From assembly GCF_048544455.1 (NCBI RefSeq), contig NC_133537.1, positions 148,282,058 through 148,346,057 on the forward strand: a stretch of 64,000 bases of DNA, given 5' to 3'. The translations under genes and the position numbers were made by a program. Numbering within the stretch: position 1 is the stretch's first letter; each line of letters opens with the position of its first letter. This document shows, piece by piece, positions 52,581 through 63,700 of the stretch. Below the pieces are notes generated by a model that made no database searches, was not told where the DNA came from, and saw nothing but the letters and a program-made list of their open reading frames with translations. This DNA is from Silene latifolia (taxonomy: Eukaryota > Streptophyta > Magnoliopsida > Caryophyllales > Caryophyllaceae).

Positions 52581-53395
52581 GCTGGCGAGCCTTTGTCCGC
52601 AACCCTTCAAGGACACATCCCGAAGATGCCTCGGGTACATTTCCTTACCACGGCTGGCGAGCCTTTGTCCGCAACCTTTCAAGGACACATCCCGAAGATG
52701 CCTCGGGTATATTTCCTTACAACGGCTGGCGAGCCTTTGTCCGCAACCTTTCAAGGACACATCCCGAAGATGCCTTGGGTACATTTCCTTACCATGGCTG
52801 GCGAGCCTTTGTCCGCAACCCTTCAAGGACACATCCCGAAGATGCCTCAGGTACATTTCCTTACCATGGCTGGCGAGCCTTTGTCCGCAACCCTTCAAGG
52901 ACACATCCAGAAGATGCCTCGGGTACATTTCCTTACCACGGTTGGCAAGCCTTTGCCCGCAACCTTTCAAGGACACATCCCGAAGATGCCTCGGGTACAT
53001 TTCCTTACAACGGCTGGTGAGCCTTTGTCCGCAACCTTTCAAGGACACATCCCGAAGATGCCTCGGGTACATTTCCTTACCATGGTTGGCGAGCCTTTGT
53101 CCGCAACCCTTCAAGGACACATCCCGAAGATGCCTCGGGTACATTTCCTTACCACGGCTGGTGAGCCTTTGTCCGCAACCTTTCAAGGACACGTCCCGAA
53201 GATGCCTCAGGTACATTTCCTTACCATGGCTGGCGAACCTTTGTCCGCAACCTTTCAAGGACACATCCCGAAGATGCCTCGGGTACATTTCCTTATCATG
53301 GCTGGCGAGCCTTTGTCCGCAAGCGTGCAAGGACATATCCGAAGATGCCTCAGGTATGACTCCTTCTTATGGCTGGCGAGCCTTTATACGTAGTC
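52581..53395. repeat. 72-bp tandem array, about 11 copies
   Basis: Units start GCTGGCGAGCCTTTGTCC at 52581 and every 72 bases to 53301, with a partial unit at the end. Most units differ by one to five bases. Because 72 is divisible by three, the array stays open in several frames on both strands, giving 24-residue protein repeats (for example a 309-codon frame on + and a 263-codon frame on -). I treat these as a by-product. It lies in the pol-to-3'LTR interval known as a source of satellites. Confidence 0.95.
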
Positions 53396-53590
53396 TAACG
53401 GACTTTAAACGACCCACACGGATAGTCGACATACTCTAAACTGTTCCCGACGACAGGTCCTTGACTCGTACCCTCGAGTCACCTTGGCGTCGCCCTTCCC
53501 GACGGCAGGTCCTTGGCCCGAATCTTTTCGAGCCGCCTCGACGTCGCTTGGGTCTCCAGGTTGTAATCTTCGATTGACCTGGGGGCTCTA

Positions 53591-53634
53591 CTTTGACTTT
53601 TGTCCTGTCCAAGCCTCAGTCAAAGTGGGGGCTC
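53591..53634 (+). promoter_or_regulatory. Element C polypurine tract with upstream stem
   Basis: CTTTGAC (53591-53597) and GTCAAAG (53619-53625) can pair with a 21-base loop. The purine tract TGGGGGCTC follows and the LTR starts at 53635. A similar GGGGGCTCTAC sits 50 bp upstream and may be an older or duplicate tract. Confidence 0.7.
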
Positions 53635-56093
53635 TGTAGATACCCAGTATTTGCTGAGAGTCCAACAAACACCCGATGATTATCGGACTACAACATGCTT
53701 TGGAATCACGGCGTTTGATCGACAATTTGTGTACAACTTTACGTCGGAAAACTTAAAACGATTTCAAAAATAAAACATCTCAAAACATTTCAAAAATACC
53801 TGGAGTGTTTAATGCACGGCGACGGGGTCGCAATGACACTAACTAGAGTCAAAACCGGCACCGGACCAAAAACCGACTCAATAATTCAAATCCCGACTCC
53901 AACAACGAGTCATACCGAGTCAACCACCAAAAACAAACATTTAAAACCTTCTACCTTAAGTTTTCCCGGATTCATGAATGGTCAAGTACCAAACACGTGA
54001 CTACAAAACCTAGGATAGAACAAATCATGATTGCGTTTGTTGTGAAAGCGACAACACACCTCGAAGACCCGCGACGTGGCTCGCGCCTCTTTGAGCAGCC
54101 CAGGTGGCCACGTCGCTCAAAACTCACACAACCACTCATTCTCCTATAAATACCCCTCAAATGCCACCCATTTGAGAGTTATGCGAGTGTCCGCCCCCTC
54201 TTTTCTCCCTTAAAATTCTCGACTCGACTTCTTAAGTCACAAACCGACGCGTGTTTACGACCTACCGATCGTAAACACGAGCCTTACACATTTTTTGGTA
54301 CCATCATCGTGCATTAAATCACTTGACCGACCACTTCGACCACTGCACCATCACTAAACTTTTAAAACACTCTTTTACTTAACAAAACGGTTTTAAACCG
54401 AGTTTTTTCCTATCAAACGAGTTGTTACACTTACGTCGGTCACTCGCCATAACCAAACATGTAAGTATGAGGGTGTAAAAATCCTCTTTTATTATGTTTT
54501 CATTTGTTTCATGACTCTAACATGCTAAAACATGCATAACATGAACCAAAACATGGAATAAACGAGCCAAAACTGATTTTTGGTCTGAGGCAGAAGCCCC
54601 TTAGGTCGCCAACTAGCTCGCGCCTAAATGGGGTACTCAGACCAGAGATCAACCGCGTTTGTTCTCGTCATTTCCCTTAATCCATTTTTCATATTTGTAA
54701 TCGGTTTTCACCATTTCAAGTATTTTCGAACCTTTGTTGTTTTATTTCACATGTTTTAACCATAAAGCATTTTTCACCCTTGGTTCTTCATACCATGACG
54801 GTTAAATCCGTGTTTCGGTGATAATATTTGGTTAATGACATTTAAAAGGTATTTTAAAACCTTTTATTTCATTTCTTTACATTTTCAAACAAACATATTA
54901 GTCACCAACACAAAGTCATCCTTGGTTCCACATACCATGCCGGATTTTAACCCGGGTACGATGATGAGTACCGACTAATAAAATTCAAATGGACTTAAAA
55001 TAATTATCCATAATCTTTTTCAAAACTATTCATGTCAAGTTTGACAAATCGAACCCGACACCGAATATTATCAAATAATGATGATTATTCGAGTCTAGTT
55101 CTTCAAATCAATAAATGCGGTCTAAACGACCCCTTCAAATCAAACCGGGTTCAAACACCCATTTTCAACACGTTTTATAACGTTTTCTAAAAAGTCAGAA
55201 CACGGCACATAAACCGTGGGCTAACCCGTGCCTAAACAGGCTCTCTATTTCTCATTTTCAAAACCAGAGGGAGGCCCCTTAAACCGCCGGCTGGCTCGCG
55301 CCTCATATAGCCGTCTGGTACAGGGCTTGGTCCCTTCCAGCATTAGTCCAGGACGATCCCGACTCCGGTTAACCCAGATATAGGACGGATCAGATGACTA
55401 TTTGATTATCCAAAACCATATTTGCAAAATGCCTTACTAAGATAAATGGATCACGTTATGCACCCTAAACCTAATACGGTAAGTGGATGTTTAATTTCCG
55501 TCTTGCATGCAAATCAAACTTTAATCCAACTCGACATCTTATACTTGATACTTGGATTAAATCAACCGACTTAGAAAGCTCTCACATGTTAGGTTTAAAT
55601 TATTGGATGCGCATTCATGCATTTAAACCGTTTTATCAACTTTTGCATTCAACCAACCAAGATCGATCAGTAGAGGCCGCTAAACGCGAGCGGGATTGGG
55701 TGTCTGATTAAAGGGCTTCCCAATACGTACCTTCACCTCTTACTCAGAAACTTTGGATAGTGGACGACCTTATCCAGGGCGTACGAGAGTCATTCTAGAG
55801 ATAGGATGCTAAAGAGGGACGATTTCCTTATCTTTAGTACCTATGTCAAACGCTGCTTTGTGCTTCGATTTGACCGAGGTATAAAGTGGAATTCGAACGG
55901 GTTCCAGGCATCCCACAAATGCTTGGTGGCGACTCCGAACATCTCTAATCGTTTCGAGACCCTTACCGAGACGAAACCGACCGATCTAAAACGATCCGGT
56001 CGAAAGCATCTTTTACGCCGCCGAGCGTGGCTTTCAAAGAGACCGCTGTATGTCCACAGATCGAAGTGGGCTTGAAGGTGGGCCATGTCCACA
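53635..56093 (+). repeat. Element C 3' LTR
   Basis: 2459 bp, the same length as the 5' LTR, with about 40 substitutions by eye. It ends ...GGCCATGTCCACA and is followed by the duplicated target CTTAC (56094-56098). Confidence 0.95.
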
Positions 56094-56094
56094 C

Positions 56095-57585
56095 TTACCC
56101 GTGAGTAGAAGCCGGGGTGGGGAAGACGGGAGCACTAAAGTAGTCCGGGCGCATGTTGATGTCGCCGTAGACAAAAGTGTCGTCCGTCGGATGGCCACCA
56201 TCCGGAGCGAGGTAGTAAGAATGGTGAAGGCCGGAAGGGTGACGGTATTGCCGCCTCATGAAATCGTCATAAACCGGGAATTGGCCCACCGTTTGGTCAA
56301 AATAGAGGCGGTCCATTCGTGGTTGCAAACCGAGCCTCTCACTTGCGGCCGTTTGCATTCCCAAGTTCTTGTTATCCATGAATGTGATTAAGTCGGGGTG
56401 GAGCGGGAGGTGTTGGGGTTGTTGACTTGAGGAGCCTTCCCCTTGTTGGAAGGGAGCGGGAAAGAAAGGAAAGGAGAGCATTGTGTACCGTAAGGTAGGT
56501 TGTGCGGTAAACGGGTGCTCACGCGCGTAGACTAGGTTGGGGTTTTGGGCTTGGGCGGTGGCGGTGTCTTCATCCGCCTCAATCTCAAGTAAGTAGTGCG
56601 GTGAATTTGGCACTACTCCCATATTGTCAGGATTGGGGAGTAGAATTGAATTCCTATCCACTCCATTTACTCGGATTTGCCAATAATTTTGTTTGTCCCG
56701 GGGATTCTTCTTTATCCAATTAAGAGTATATTGGATGTAGTCTTTGGTGAGCATAGTCTCCCCGGTGATATAGTTCATGTCATTCAAATTGAGCTTTCGG
56801 ATTAGGCGCTTGGCAAGGTGGGTGATGAGGCCACCCACGACAATTGGGGTCGATTGCCCCGGTGAATTGCTCAAACGGTAAAGATGGAGGGCCATATAGT
56901 GAGCCACATCGATTTTGAAGGTGGTGGAGTTGGAGCAAAGGTAAGAGCCGAGAATTTCCAACTCCTTCGTTCGGAAGTTGTGATTCTCATCACGGCCAAA
57001 AACAGTCCATCTCATATACCTATGCCAAATTCGGATGGCGGCATTGTGACAAGTATTTGCCGCCCTCTTCAACCGTGGGTTGTCATCAAGGCCGGTGAGG
57101 GCCTTCCAAAGCGCACTATGGTCAAAATTTTCAGGGGCTTTCTGAGGCGGGCTCTGGTCTAGCCCAAAGTGCGCAACGACGGTCAGTAAGGTCAATGAGT
57201 AGTCTTTGTTCATAAGACGGAAACGCAAACACGCGACCTTTTGATTTTGTCGATGTTTATCGATCCTCAAAGAGCTTAGAAATTCCCAAGTGAGGCGGGA
57301 ATAAGTCTTCTCATGTATGTCGTACATGAATTTCATGCCAACTCCCTCAAATAAGTCATGGGTGACACGGTCTAACCCTAATTCTCGCATAGATTGGCGG
57401 TCAATAAATCGAGTCGGGTGAAGGGGGCGTTGTTTGAATAATACAAACTTACCTTTCATAGTTATGGAACTGAATTTGAGGTCCGGGAATACCGGATCCG
57501 GGCTAATATCGCTAGCCGTGGCCGCCACAAGTTTCGCTTGTTGAAGTGCCAAATCCCCCTTGCGGAGTCTCTTTTTTGGTTCCAT
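56095..57585 (-). pseudogene. Element D Athila ORF1-type gene, main part
   Basis: Open for 496 codons from MEPKKRLRKG (57585) to a TAA that lies within the CTTAC target site of element C. It shares LTWEFLSSLRI, the HSALWKALTG block and AAIRIWHRYM with the gene in element B, so it belongs to the Athila ORF1 family (PF03078). The C-terminal third is Pro/Gln-rich. The rest of the gene is at 25006-25246, 31 kb away, after the insertion of element C. Apart from that one stop the frame is uninterrupted. Function unknown; no membrane segment seen. Confidence 0.85.
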
Positions 57586-57889
57586 GGCCGATTTTGTGAG
57601 AGGGTTTTGAAAGGGAGTGAATTGGTGGTTGATTGGTGGTGTTTGTTGGTGGAATGGAGGTGTTTGGGTGTGTTTTAGAGGAGAAAGGAGAAATATAGAG
57701 GGAGAAACAGTCGGGTGATTGTGTGTGATTTGTGTTTATTTTTGGTGTTTTAAATCCCGCAGTGTACTCCCAACCAGTCCAAGGACCGGCTGCCGGTGCC
57801 CTGGCTGGGAGTACAAGGTATTTTTGAAAAATCTTCAAAAGGATCAGAGAACTCCCAGCCGGTTCAGGGACCGGCCGCCGGTGCCCCGG
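57586..57889 (-). promoter_or_regulatory. Region upstream of the D ORF1 gene with dyad motifs
   Basis: A TATA-like CTATATTT lies near 57690-57698 on the - strand, about 110 bp before the ATG. Two units of the CCGGCTGCCGGTG dyad family lie just upstream (57768-57812 and 57853-57889). The second is cut by element E and the cluster continues at 63575. Confidence 0.5.
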
Positions 57890-58424
57890 TGTCACGGTCT
57901 AGGACTTTGAGCCGGAACGTGGCGCACAACCTTGTCTAACACATGACAAGAATGCAAGCGAGAGCGTCAAGCACTAGTGAAGGATCACTAGTGCATTCGT
58001 AATCAGTCTCGGTTGGCATGTGTCGGGAATCCTACTCACGATTATCAAGTCCGGCACACGAAAGCAATAAAAGTAAGCAATACGATTATTGAAAGCAAGA
58101 ACACAAGCAATATCAAGCTTTTGGATGAGAAGCGGTTTAATTGACTAGCACCTCTCATAGAGGCAAATTTGATAGTTTGGTCCTGGTAGCAGGATACATT
58201 GATTGTGCAGAATAGCGATATGTTTTCTAAACGCCTAAAAATATATCTTAAACTAAAAACGAGACTCCAAGATTCGACTCGCAAGAAGTAGTCTTGGAGT
58301 ACTAAATGAAACTAAAAACAGAAATAAAAATACATGAGTACAAATAAGAAATCTAAGGGTTCGAAGTGGAAGGACCGCGCGCATAATTTTTAGGGATTGT
58401 GCGCTACAACTGCGGCTCATTACA
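57890..58424 (-). repeat. Element E 3' LTR
   Basis: 535 bp. On the - strand it starts TGTAATGAGCC after the purine tract AGGTGGGGGAGAG (58425-58437) and ends ...GACCGTGACA. Confidence 0.9.
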
Positions 58425-59826
58425 CTCTCCCCCACCTAATTTGTTGTCGTCCTCGGCAATGCTTGAAACTCTACATGGCTGGTTCAGTCGGCTGATGTCG
58501 GTGGAAGTTGATTGGAACGGATGTTGGCGCGCTTGCTCTTGTTGCGGGTGGGATCTTCAGGATCTGGATGGTAAGGCTTCAGACAACTCACATGAAAGAC
58601 AGAGTGACACTTCATCCAGGCAGGGCGGTCAAGCTTTTATGCTACTTTCCCAATCCGCTTGATCACTTGGATGAGGCCTTCGTACTTTCGCACTAGTCGC
58701 TTGTCCCATCCTCGGAGGAATCTCATCTGCTCTTTGTTCAGCTTCACCATGACCATGTCACCTACTTTGAACTCCCTTGGTCTCCGATTCTGATCTGCCC
58801 ACTTCTTCATGCGGCGAGACGCTTTCTCTAAGTAAGCTCGAGCAATCTCGGCATTCACGTTCCATTCTTTATCATACTCGTGAGCTTTCTTTTTACGGCG
58901 TCCATAGGTATCTGCAACTGTGGGAGGCAATAACGGCTGTTGACCTGTAACAAGCTCAAACGGGCTCTTGTTGGAAGAAGAGCTCGTCTGAACATGAAAA
59001 CAGAACTGGGCAACATCAAGGAGTCTCACCCACTCCATTTGAGTTGCCCCCACAAAGTGTCTTAAGTACTCTTCCAACATGCTATTGAATCGTTCAGTCT
59101 GGCCATCCATTTGGAGATGGTAACTGAGGACATCCACAATTTGGAACCCAGGAGATTGAACAACTCTCCCCAAAATAGTCTCGTGAAGCGAGAATCGCGG
59201 TCACTGACTATACTTTGAGGTAATCCCCAGTATTTCACAACATGCCTGAAGAATATTGTGGCAGTTTCTTCAGCGCTACATGCCTTAGGAAGGGGAATAA
59301 AAGTTGCATATTTCGAGAATCGATCCACAATGACAACGATCACACTTAATGCCCCTACCTTCGGTAACCCAGAAATAAAGTCCATTGAGATACTCTCCCA
59401 TGGTCGTGTTGGCACGGGCAACGGATTTAGCAGCCCTCCCGGCTTCTGTTTCTCTCCCTTATCTTGCTGGCAAATGAGGCAGGTCTTCGTATACTCCATC
59501 ACATCATCCTTCATCTGCAGCCAATAGTAACTTCTCTTCAATAGGCATAAAGTTCTCTGCCATCCCGGGTGACCCGCCCATAAGGTATCATGGCACTCCT
59601 GTAGAATAATTTTCCTCAACCCAGCCGCCTTGGGAACAAAGATGCGATGTCCCTTCGTGAATAGAAGCCCATCTTCCACCCAAAATTTGCGAGTCTTCCC
59701 TTCTAAGGCCAACTGTTTCAGAGTACTCGCCATTGGGTCTTGGTCGAGGTGTTCCTTCGCCTTAGCTCGAATATCTGTGACCACAGTGGTAATGGACAAG
59801 TGAGCGATCGTGTGCAGTGCGGCCAA
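58425..59826 (-). pseudogene. Element E integrase
   Basis: The zinc finger HDTLWAGHPGW ... CLICQQ and the first two catalytic Asp (SMDFISGLP, VSDRDSRF) lie in 59062-59826. A frameshift near 59110-59150 moves the Glu motif (MDGQTERFNSMLEEY) into 58637-59173. That frame ends at a stop after KVGDMVMVKL and RKYEGLIQVI. A further short open stretch (HVSCLKPYHPDP) lies downstream. No chromodomain (no KW-G aromatic cage pattern) is visible before the polypurine tract. Confidence 0.85.
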
Positions 59827-60828
59827 GTCGCACCTACGGCTTAGGGCATCAGCGACCCTATTCGCTGCTCCCGATCGATAAGTGAACTACACATCAAACT
59901 CGGCCAATAACTCTTGCCATCTAGCTTGTCGGCTGTTGAGCTTGGGTTGAGTCAGGAAGTGGGATGCCGCGGTGTTATCCGTCTTGACTACAAACTTCGA
60001 TCCCAAGAGATAGTGTCTCCATCCCCGCAGGCAATGAACAATAGCAAGAAGTTCTTTCTCTTGGGCAGCATATCGAGTCTCGGCCCCATTCAACTTTCTA
60101 CTCTCAAAGGCCACTGGGTGACCCTCTTGGAGAAGTACTCCCCCAAGGGCATAATCAGACGCATCCGTCTCTACTTCAAAGGGTTTGGTGATATCCGGCA
60201 GCGCCAAGACGGGCTCCTGCATCACTGCTTCCTTGAGCTTCTCAAAGGCCCTTCTTCTGTCGGTAGACCACTCCCACTTGATATCCTTTTTTAGCAAATC
60301 AGTCAGTGGGGCGGCTATTTTTGAGTACTCCCGGATGAATCTCTGATAGTAGTTTGCTAGCCCCAAGAAAGAGCGAAGCTTCGACACGTTTCTTGGGGTA
60401 CCCCAATCCTTGATTGTAGTAATCTTCTTCGGATCCATTCTAAGTCTCCCTTTCCCCACTATGTGGCCGAGAAAATTGAGTTCAGGTTGGGCAAACTCAC
60501 ACTTCTCCTTTTTGACAAATAAGTGATTGTCTCGCAGTTTCGCGAACATAAGCTTCAAGTGTTCTACGTGTTAAGCCAAAGAGCGACTATACACAACGAT
60601 ATCATCCAGGTACACCACCATGAATTTGTCCAAGTACTCATGGAATACATGGTTCATCAGTGTGCAAAATGTGGCAAGTGCGTTCGTCAACCCGAAGGGC
60701 ATGACCAACCATTCGAAAGAACCATACCTTCTCACGCAAGCCGTCTTTGGCTCATCTCCTTCGGTAATTCAAACTTGATGATAACCCGATCTCAGATCTA
60801 ACTTGGTGAAGTACACATCGCCTTGTAA
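59827..60828 (-). pseudogene. Element E reverse transcriptase (catalytic part) and RNase H
   Basis: The polymerase motif YLDD lies near 60600 in [11 protein letters not shown], preceded by [12 protein letters not shown]. The frame 59887-60558 carries the RT thumb (FLGHIVGKGRLRMDP) and a gypsy-type RNase H with ETDASDYALGGVL and KTDNTAASHF. In-frame stops lie near 60771-60773 (TGA), 60571-60573 (TAA) and 59887-59889 (TAG). Confidence 0.85.
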
Positions 60829-61749
60829 CTAATCGAACAGGTCCGCTACCAGAGGAATGGGGTAGCGATTTCTCACTATCAACTTGTTTAAGGCCCGATA
60901 GTCGATACAGAATCTCAGACTACCATCCCGTTTCTTCTGAAAGAGCACGGGGGCTCCATAAGGAGCTTTAGAAGGTCGAATTGACCCTGAGCAAATCAGA
61001 TCATCTAACCGCTTTCGAAGTTCAGCTAATTCCAGAGGCGCCATGCGGTATGGTCCTCGGGCATAAGGTCTTGTCCCTGGAAGTAACTCGATTTGATGGT
61101 CTACCGAGCGTCGTGGTGGAAGACTCATAGGTAAACAATCTGGCATCAGGTCCTTGTTGTCATCCAACACCCGCATTATCGAGGGTTCCTCTGATTCAGC
61201 AAAAGTGTCCTCTTTCATGGACACGGTACACAAATAAGTTGGCTCGCCCTTTTGAAGTCCTCTATTCAATTGCATCGCCGAAAGGAGGGGTCCTTTCATC
61301 TTATGATCTCCTTCCACGGCCTTCACCAAGCAAGGATTTGACCTGACCATCATAAGGGAACTATTATGGGGTGCCAAGAAGGTTGGTGTTCGCTTTAGAA
61401 AATCCATTCCGAGGACGATCTTGAAGTCATCCATTGGGACACTGGTGAAGTCGAGCTTCCTGCTCCATTCGCCCATCTTGATCACTACATCTTTGGCCAC
61501 GCCCTGAATTGGCTTAGCACTAGAGTTAACAGTTTTCATCTTTCCTCCTTCTCGGTTTATCTCCATCCCGAGCCGCTTCCCCTCATCAGGGGTAACAAAA
61601 TTGTGGGAGGCTCCCGTGTCTATCATGGCACGAGTGCAAATTCTATTAATTTTTACTTCTACGTACATGAGCTCAGTGGACTTGGCCTCGGAAAGGTTGG
61701 TGCCTTTTCCCATCGAACACATCATGTGCACCGCGCCCATCCGTGCCAC
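60829..61749 (-). pseudogene. Element E protease and start of reverse transcriptase
   Basis: The aspartic protease site [12 protein letters not shown] and the VLGMDFL motif come first. A linker follows, then RT entry motifs ([35 protein letters not shown]). The frame ends at a TAG (60831-60829) one codon after DLFD. The remainder of RT follows in the same reading direction. Confidence 0.87.
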
Positions 61750-62908
61750 TTCCCCCTGTTCGTTGAACTCGTCATGTCCCCCGGGTCGACTTCTTGGTCC
61801 GTCCCTTCGGAGTTTGGTTCAACAGACATCTTCGACAAATTATTCTTGAGGGCGTTGAATTCCCCCTGGTGCGGACACTCGAACATTCGGTGTGGTCTTT
61901 TGCATAAGAAACAGGCAAACGGTTTCTTGGCTGTAGACGCTTCTGACGTGCTCCCCTTTGAGGAAGTTGGAGTGGGATTAGCTTGCCCCCACCTTCCATA
62001 ATCTCCTCCTGGGCGAAATCGGCTGTTTCCTGTAGAAGGAGTTTTGTTTTGCGACGTGTTTCCTCCAAATCTGGGGTTACTCCCACTCGCTGCAGGGAAT
62101 ACCTTCTTCCGCGCAGCTTCGCGCTCAGTATAATAATCGACTAGTCTCTCGGCTGCGGCCATTGCAGCGGAGAGGGAGTCGAGTCTTTGTCTCATGATCT
62201 CTCGTTGAGCCCACTCTTTCAAACCATCAATGAACTGGAACACACGATCCTTCTCGGTCATATCAGTTATCTCCAGCATACACGTCGAGTAGGCTTTTAC
62301 GTACTCTCGGATAGAACCCGTATGCTTCAAGATCTTGAGTTTTCTTCGAGCTAGGAAGTCGGTATTCTTCGGATAGAATTGTTCCTTGAAGAGTCGTTTG
62401 AAATCCTCCCATGACTCCAACACTACGCTCCCTGCCTCGATCTCGGCGTATTTGGAGCGCCACCATTGTTTGGCATCATCAATTAGATACATGCTCGCGG
62501 TAGTGACTTTAAGTGTCTCATCGAGCGCACTCGCTCGGAAGAATTGCTCCATGTCGAAGAGGAAGTTATCGACTTCTTTCGAGTCTCTCGCCCCACTATA
62601 CTTGTGAGGTGCAGGCCGCTTCACCTTGGGAGTCCCACCGACATTTTCATCAATGTATTACACATGTTCTCGAGTTGTCCGGGTCTCTCATGGACATAGC
62701 CCATCTCTTCCGCGAACTCTCGCGAGATCGATGCTTCTATAGCGTCAAAGCGGGCCTCATGCCCCTTTATCGTCTCGTTTACGGCTCCAAGGCGAGCCTC
62801 ATGCCCCCTTACCGTCTCATCTACGGCTTGGTGAGTGCCCCCGAGGCTCACCGCGAGTCCTTCCAGATAAGGAAGTTTCTCCTCAAGTAGTTTCTCTAAG
62901 GCCGACAC
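61722..62908 (-). pseudogene. Element E gag
   Basis: 62621-62908 encodes an N-terminal coiled-coil segment (heptad-like GHEARLGAVNETIKGHEAR). A frameshift near 62640 moves to 61722-62624, which has the capsid core (DAKQWWRSKYAEIEAG, LKHTGSIREYVKAYS, FIDGLKEWAQREI) and a zinc knuckle CFLCKRPHRMFEC. The gag end overlaps the protease frame. Confidence 0.87.
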
Positions 62909-62984
62909 CCGGCCCTAGTTTCTCCTTTGTTCCCACTTGGTTCTGCGGTCTTTCCCGTCATCGTATGCAGCAGCTCGTCGTGAA

Positions 62985-63002
62985 GACCGAGCTCTGATAC
63001 CA
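62985..63002 (-). promoter_or_regulatory. Element E primer-binding site
   Basis: TGGTATCAGAGCTCGGTC on the - strand, two bases inside the upper LTR. Its first 12 bases match the initiator-Met tRNA primer site. Confidence 0.9.
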
Positions 63003-63004
63003 AA

Positions 63005-63539
63005 TGTCACGGTCCGGGACTTTGAGCCGGAACGTGGCGCGGACCCTTGTCTAACACACGAAAAGAATGCAAGCGAGAGCGTCAAGCACTAGTGAAGGAT
63101 CACTAGTCCATTCGTAATCGGTCTCGGTTGGCGTGTGTCGAGAATCCTAGTCACGATTGTCAAGTCCGGCACACGAAAGCAATAAAAGTAAGCAATACGA
63201 TTATTAAAGGCAAGAACACAAGCAATATCAAGCTTTTGGATGAGAGGCGGTTTAATTGACTAGCACCTCTCATAGAGGCAAATTTGATAGTTTGGTCCTG
63301 GTAGCAGGATACATCGATTGTGAAGAATAGCGATATGTTTTCTAAACGCCTAAAAACATATTTTAAACTAAAAATGAGACTCCAAGATTCGACAAGCAGG
63401 AACTAGTCTTGGAGTACTAAATGAAACTAAAAACAGAAATGAAAAAACATGAGTACGAATAAGAAATCTAAGGGTTCGAAGTGGAAGGACCGCGCGCGCA
63501 ATTTTTAGGGATTGTGCGCTACGACTACGGCTCATTACA
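63005..63539 (-). repeat. Element E 5' LTR
   Basis: 535 bp, about 94% identical to 57890-58424 by eye, with the primer-binding site adjacent. Confidence 0.9.
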
Positions 63540-63700
63540 GGAGTACACCCCAAATCACAATTTCCTCTTAGCTGTACTCCCAGCCAGTGGGCCGGCTACC
63601 GGCATGCCGACAGGGAGTACTCTTCCTCAGTTTCCTCATGTTTTCCTCAATTGGGGTGTTCCCATCCGGTGGACCGGCTACCGGCCTACCGGCTCACACC
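63540..63700 (-). mobile_element. Element D internal fragment between E and F
   Basis: Continues the dyad cluster cut at 57889. Two more CCCAGCC/CATCCGG ... CCGGCTACCGG units lie at 63580-63620 and 63660-63695. It belongs to the region upstream of the ORF1 gene of element D. Confidence 0.65.

Larger units (their letters stand above)
25247..56093 (+). mobile_element. Element C: complete Ogre-type retrotransposon
   Basis: Bounded by two 2459-bp LTRs and a perfect TSD CTTAC (25242-25246 and 56094-56098). Without the nested element B it is about 19.7 kb, a size typical of Ogre. It has a tRNA-Arg type primer-binding site, gag, protease, RT, double RNase H and integrase on the + strand. An antisense accessory gene and a 72-bp tandem array lie between pol and the 3' LTR. 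I counted about 40 LTR mismatches by eye (about 1.7%). The extra ORF that many Ogre elements carry before gag is not visible. Pol has a frameshift and two stops. Confidence 0.95.
57890..63539 (-). mobile_element. Element E: chromovirus-like Ty3/gypsy retrotransposon
   Basis: Two 535-bp LTRs (57890-58424 and 63005-63539), an initiator-Met primer site and one gag-pol unit on the - strand, 5.65 kb in all. The LTRs differ at about 32 positions by eye (about 6%), so it is the oldest datable insertion here. Flanking bases (CCCGG on the left, GGAGT on the right) do not form a target duplication. Gag and RT wording suggest a chromovirus (perhaps Galadriel- or Reina-like), but no chromodomain follows integrase. 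Confidence 0.9.

Noticed and set aside
52464..53393. 309-residue + strand ORF and 263-residue - strand ORF made of 24-residue repeats
   Set aside because: Both result from a 72-bp tandem array whose period is a multiple of three; stops are simply absent from the unit.
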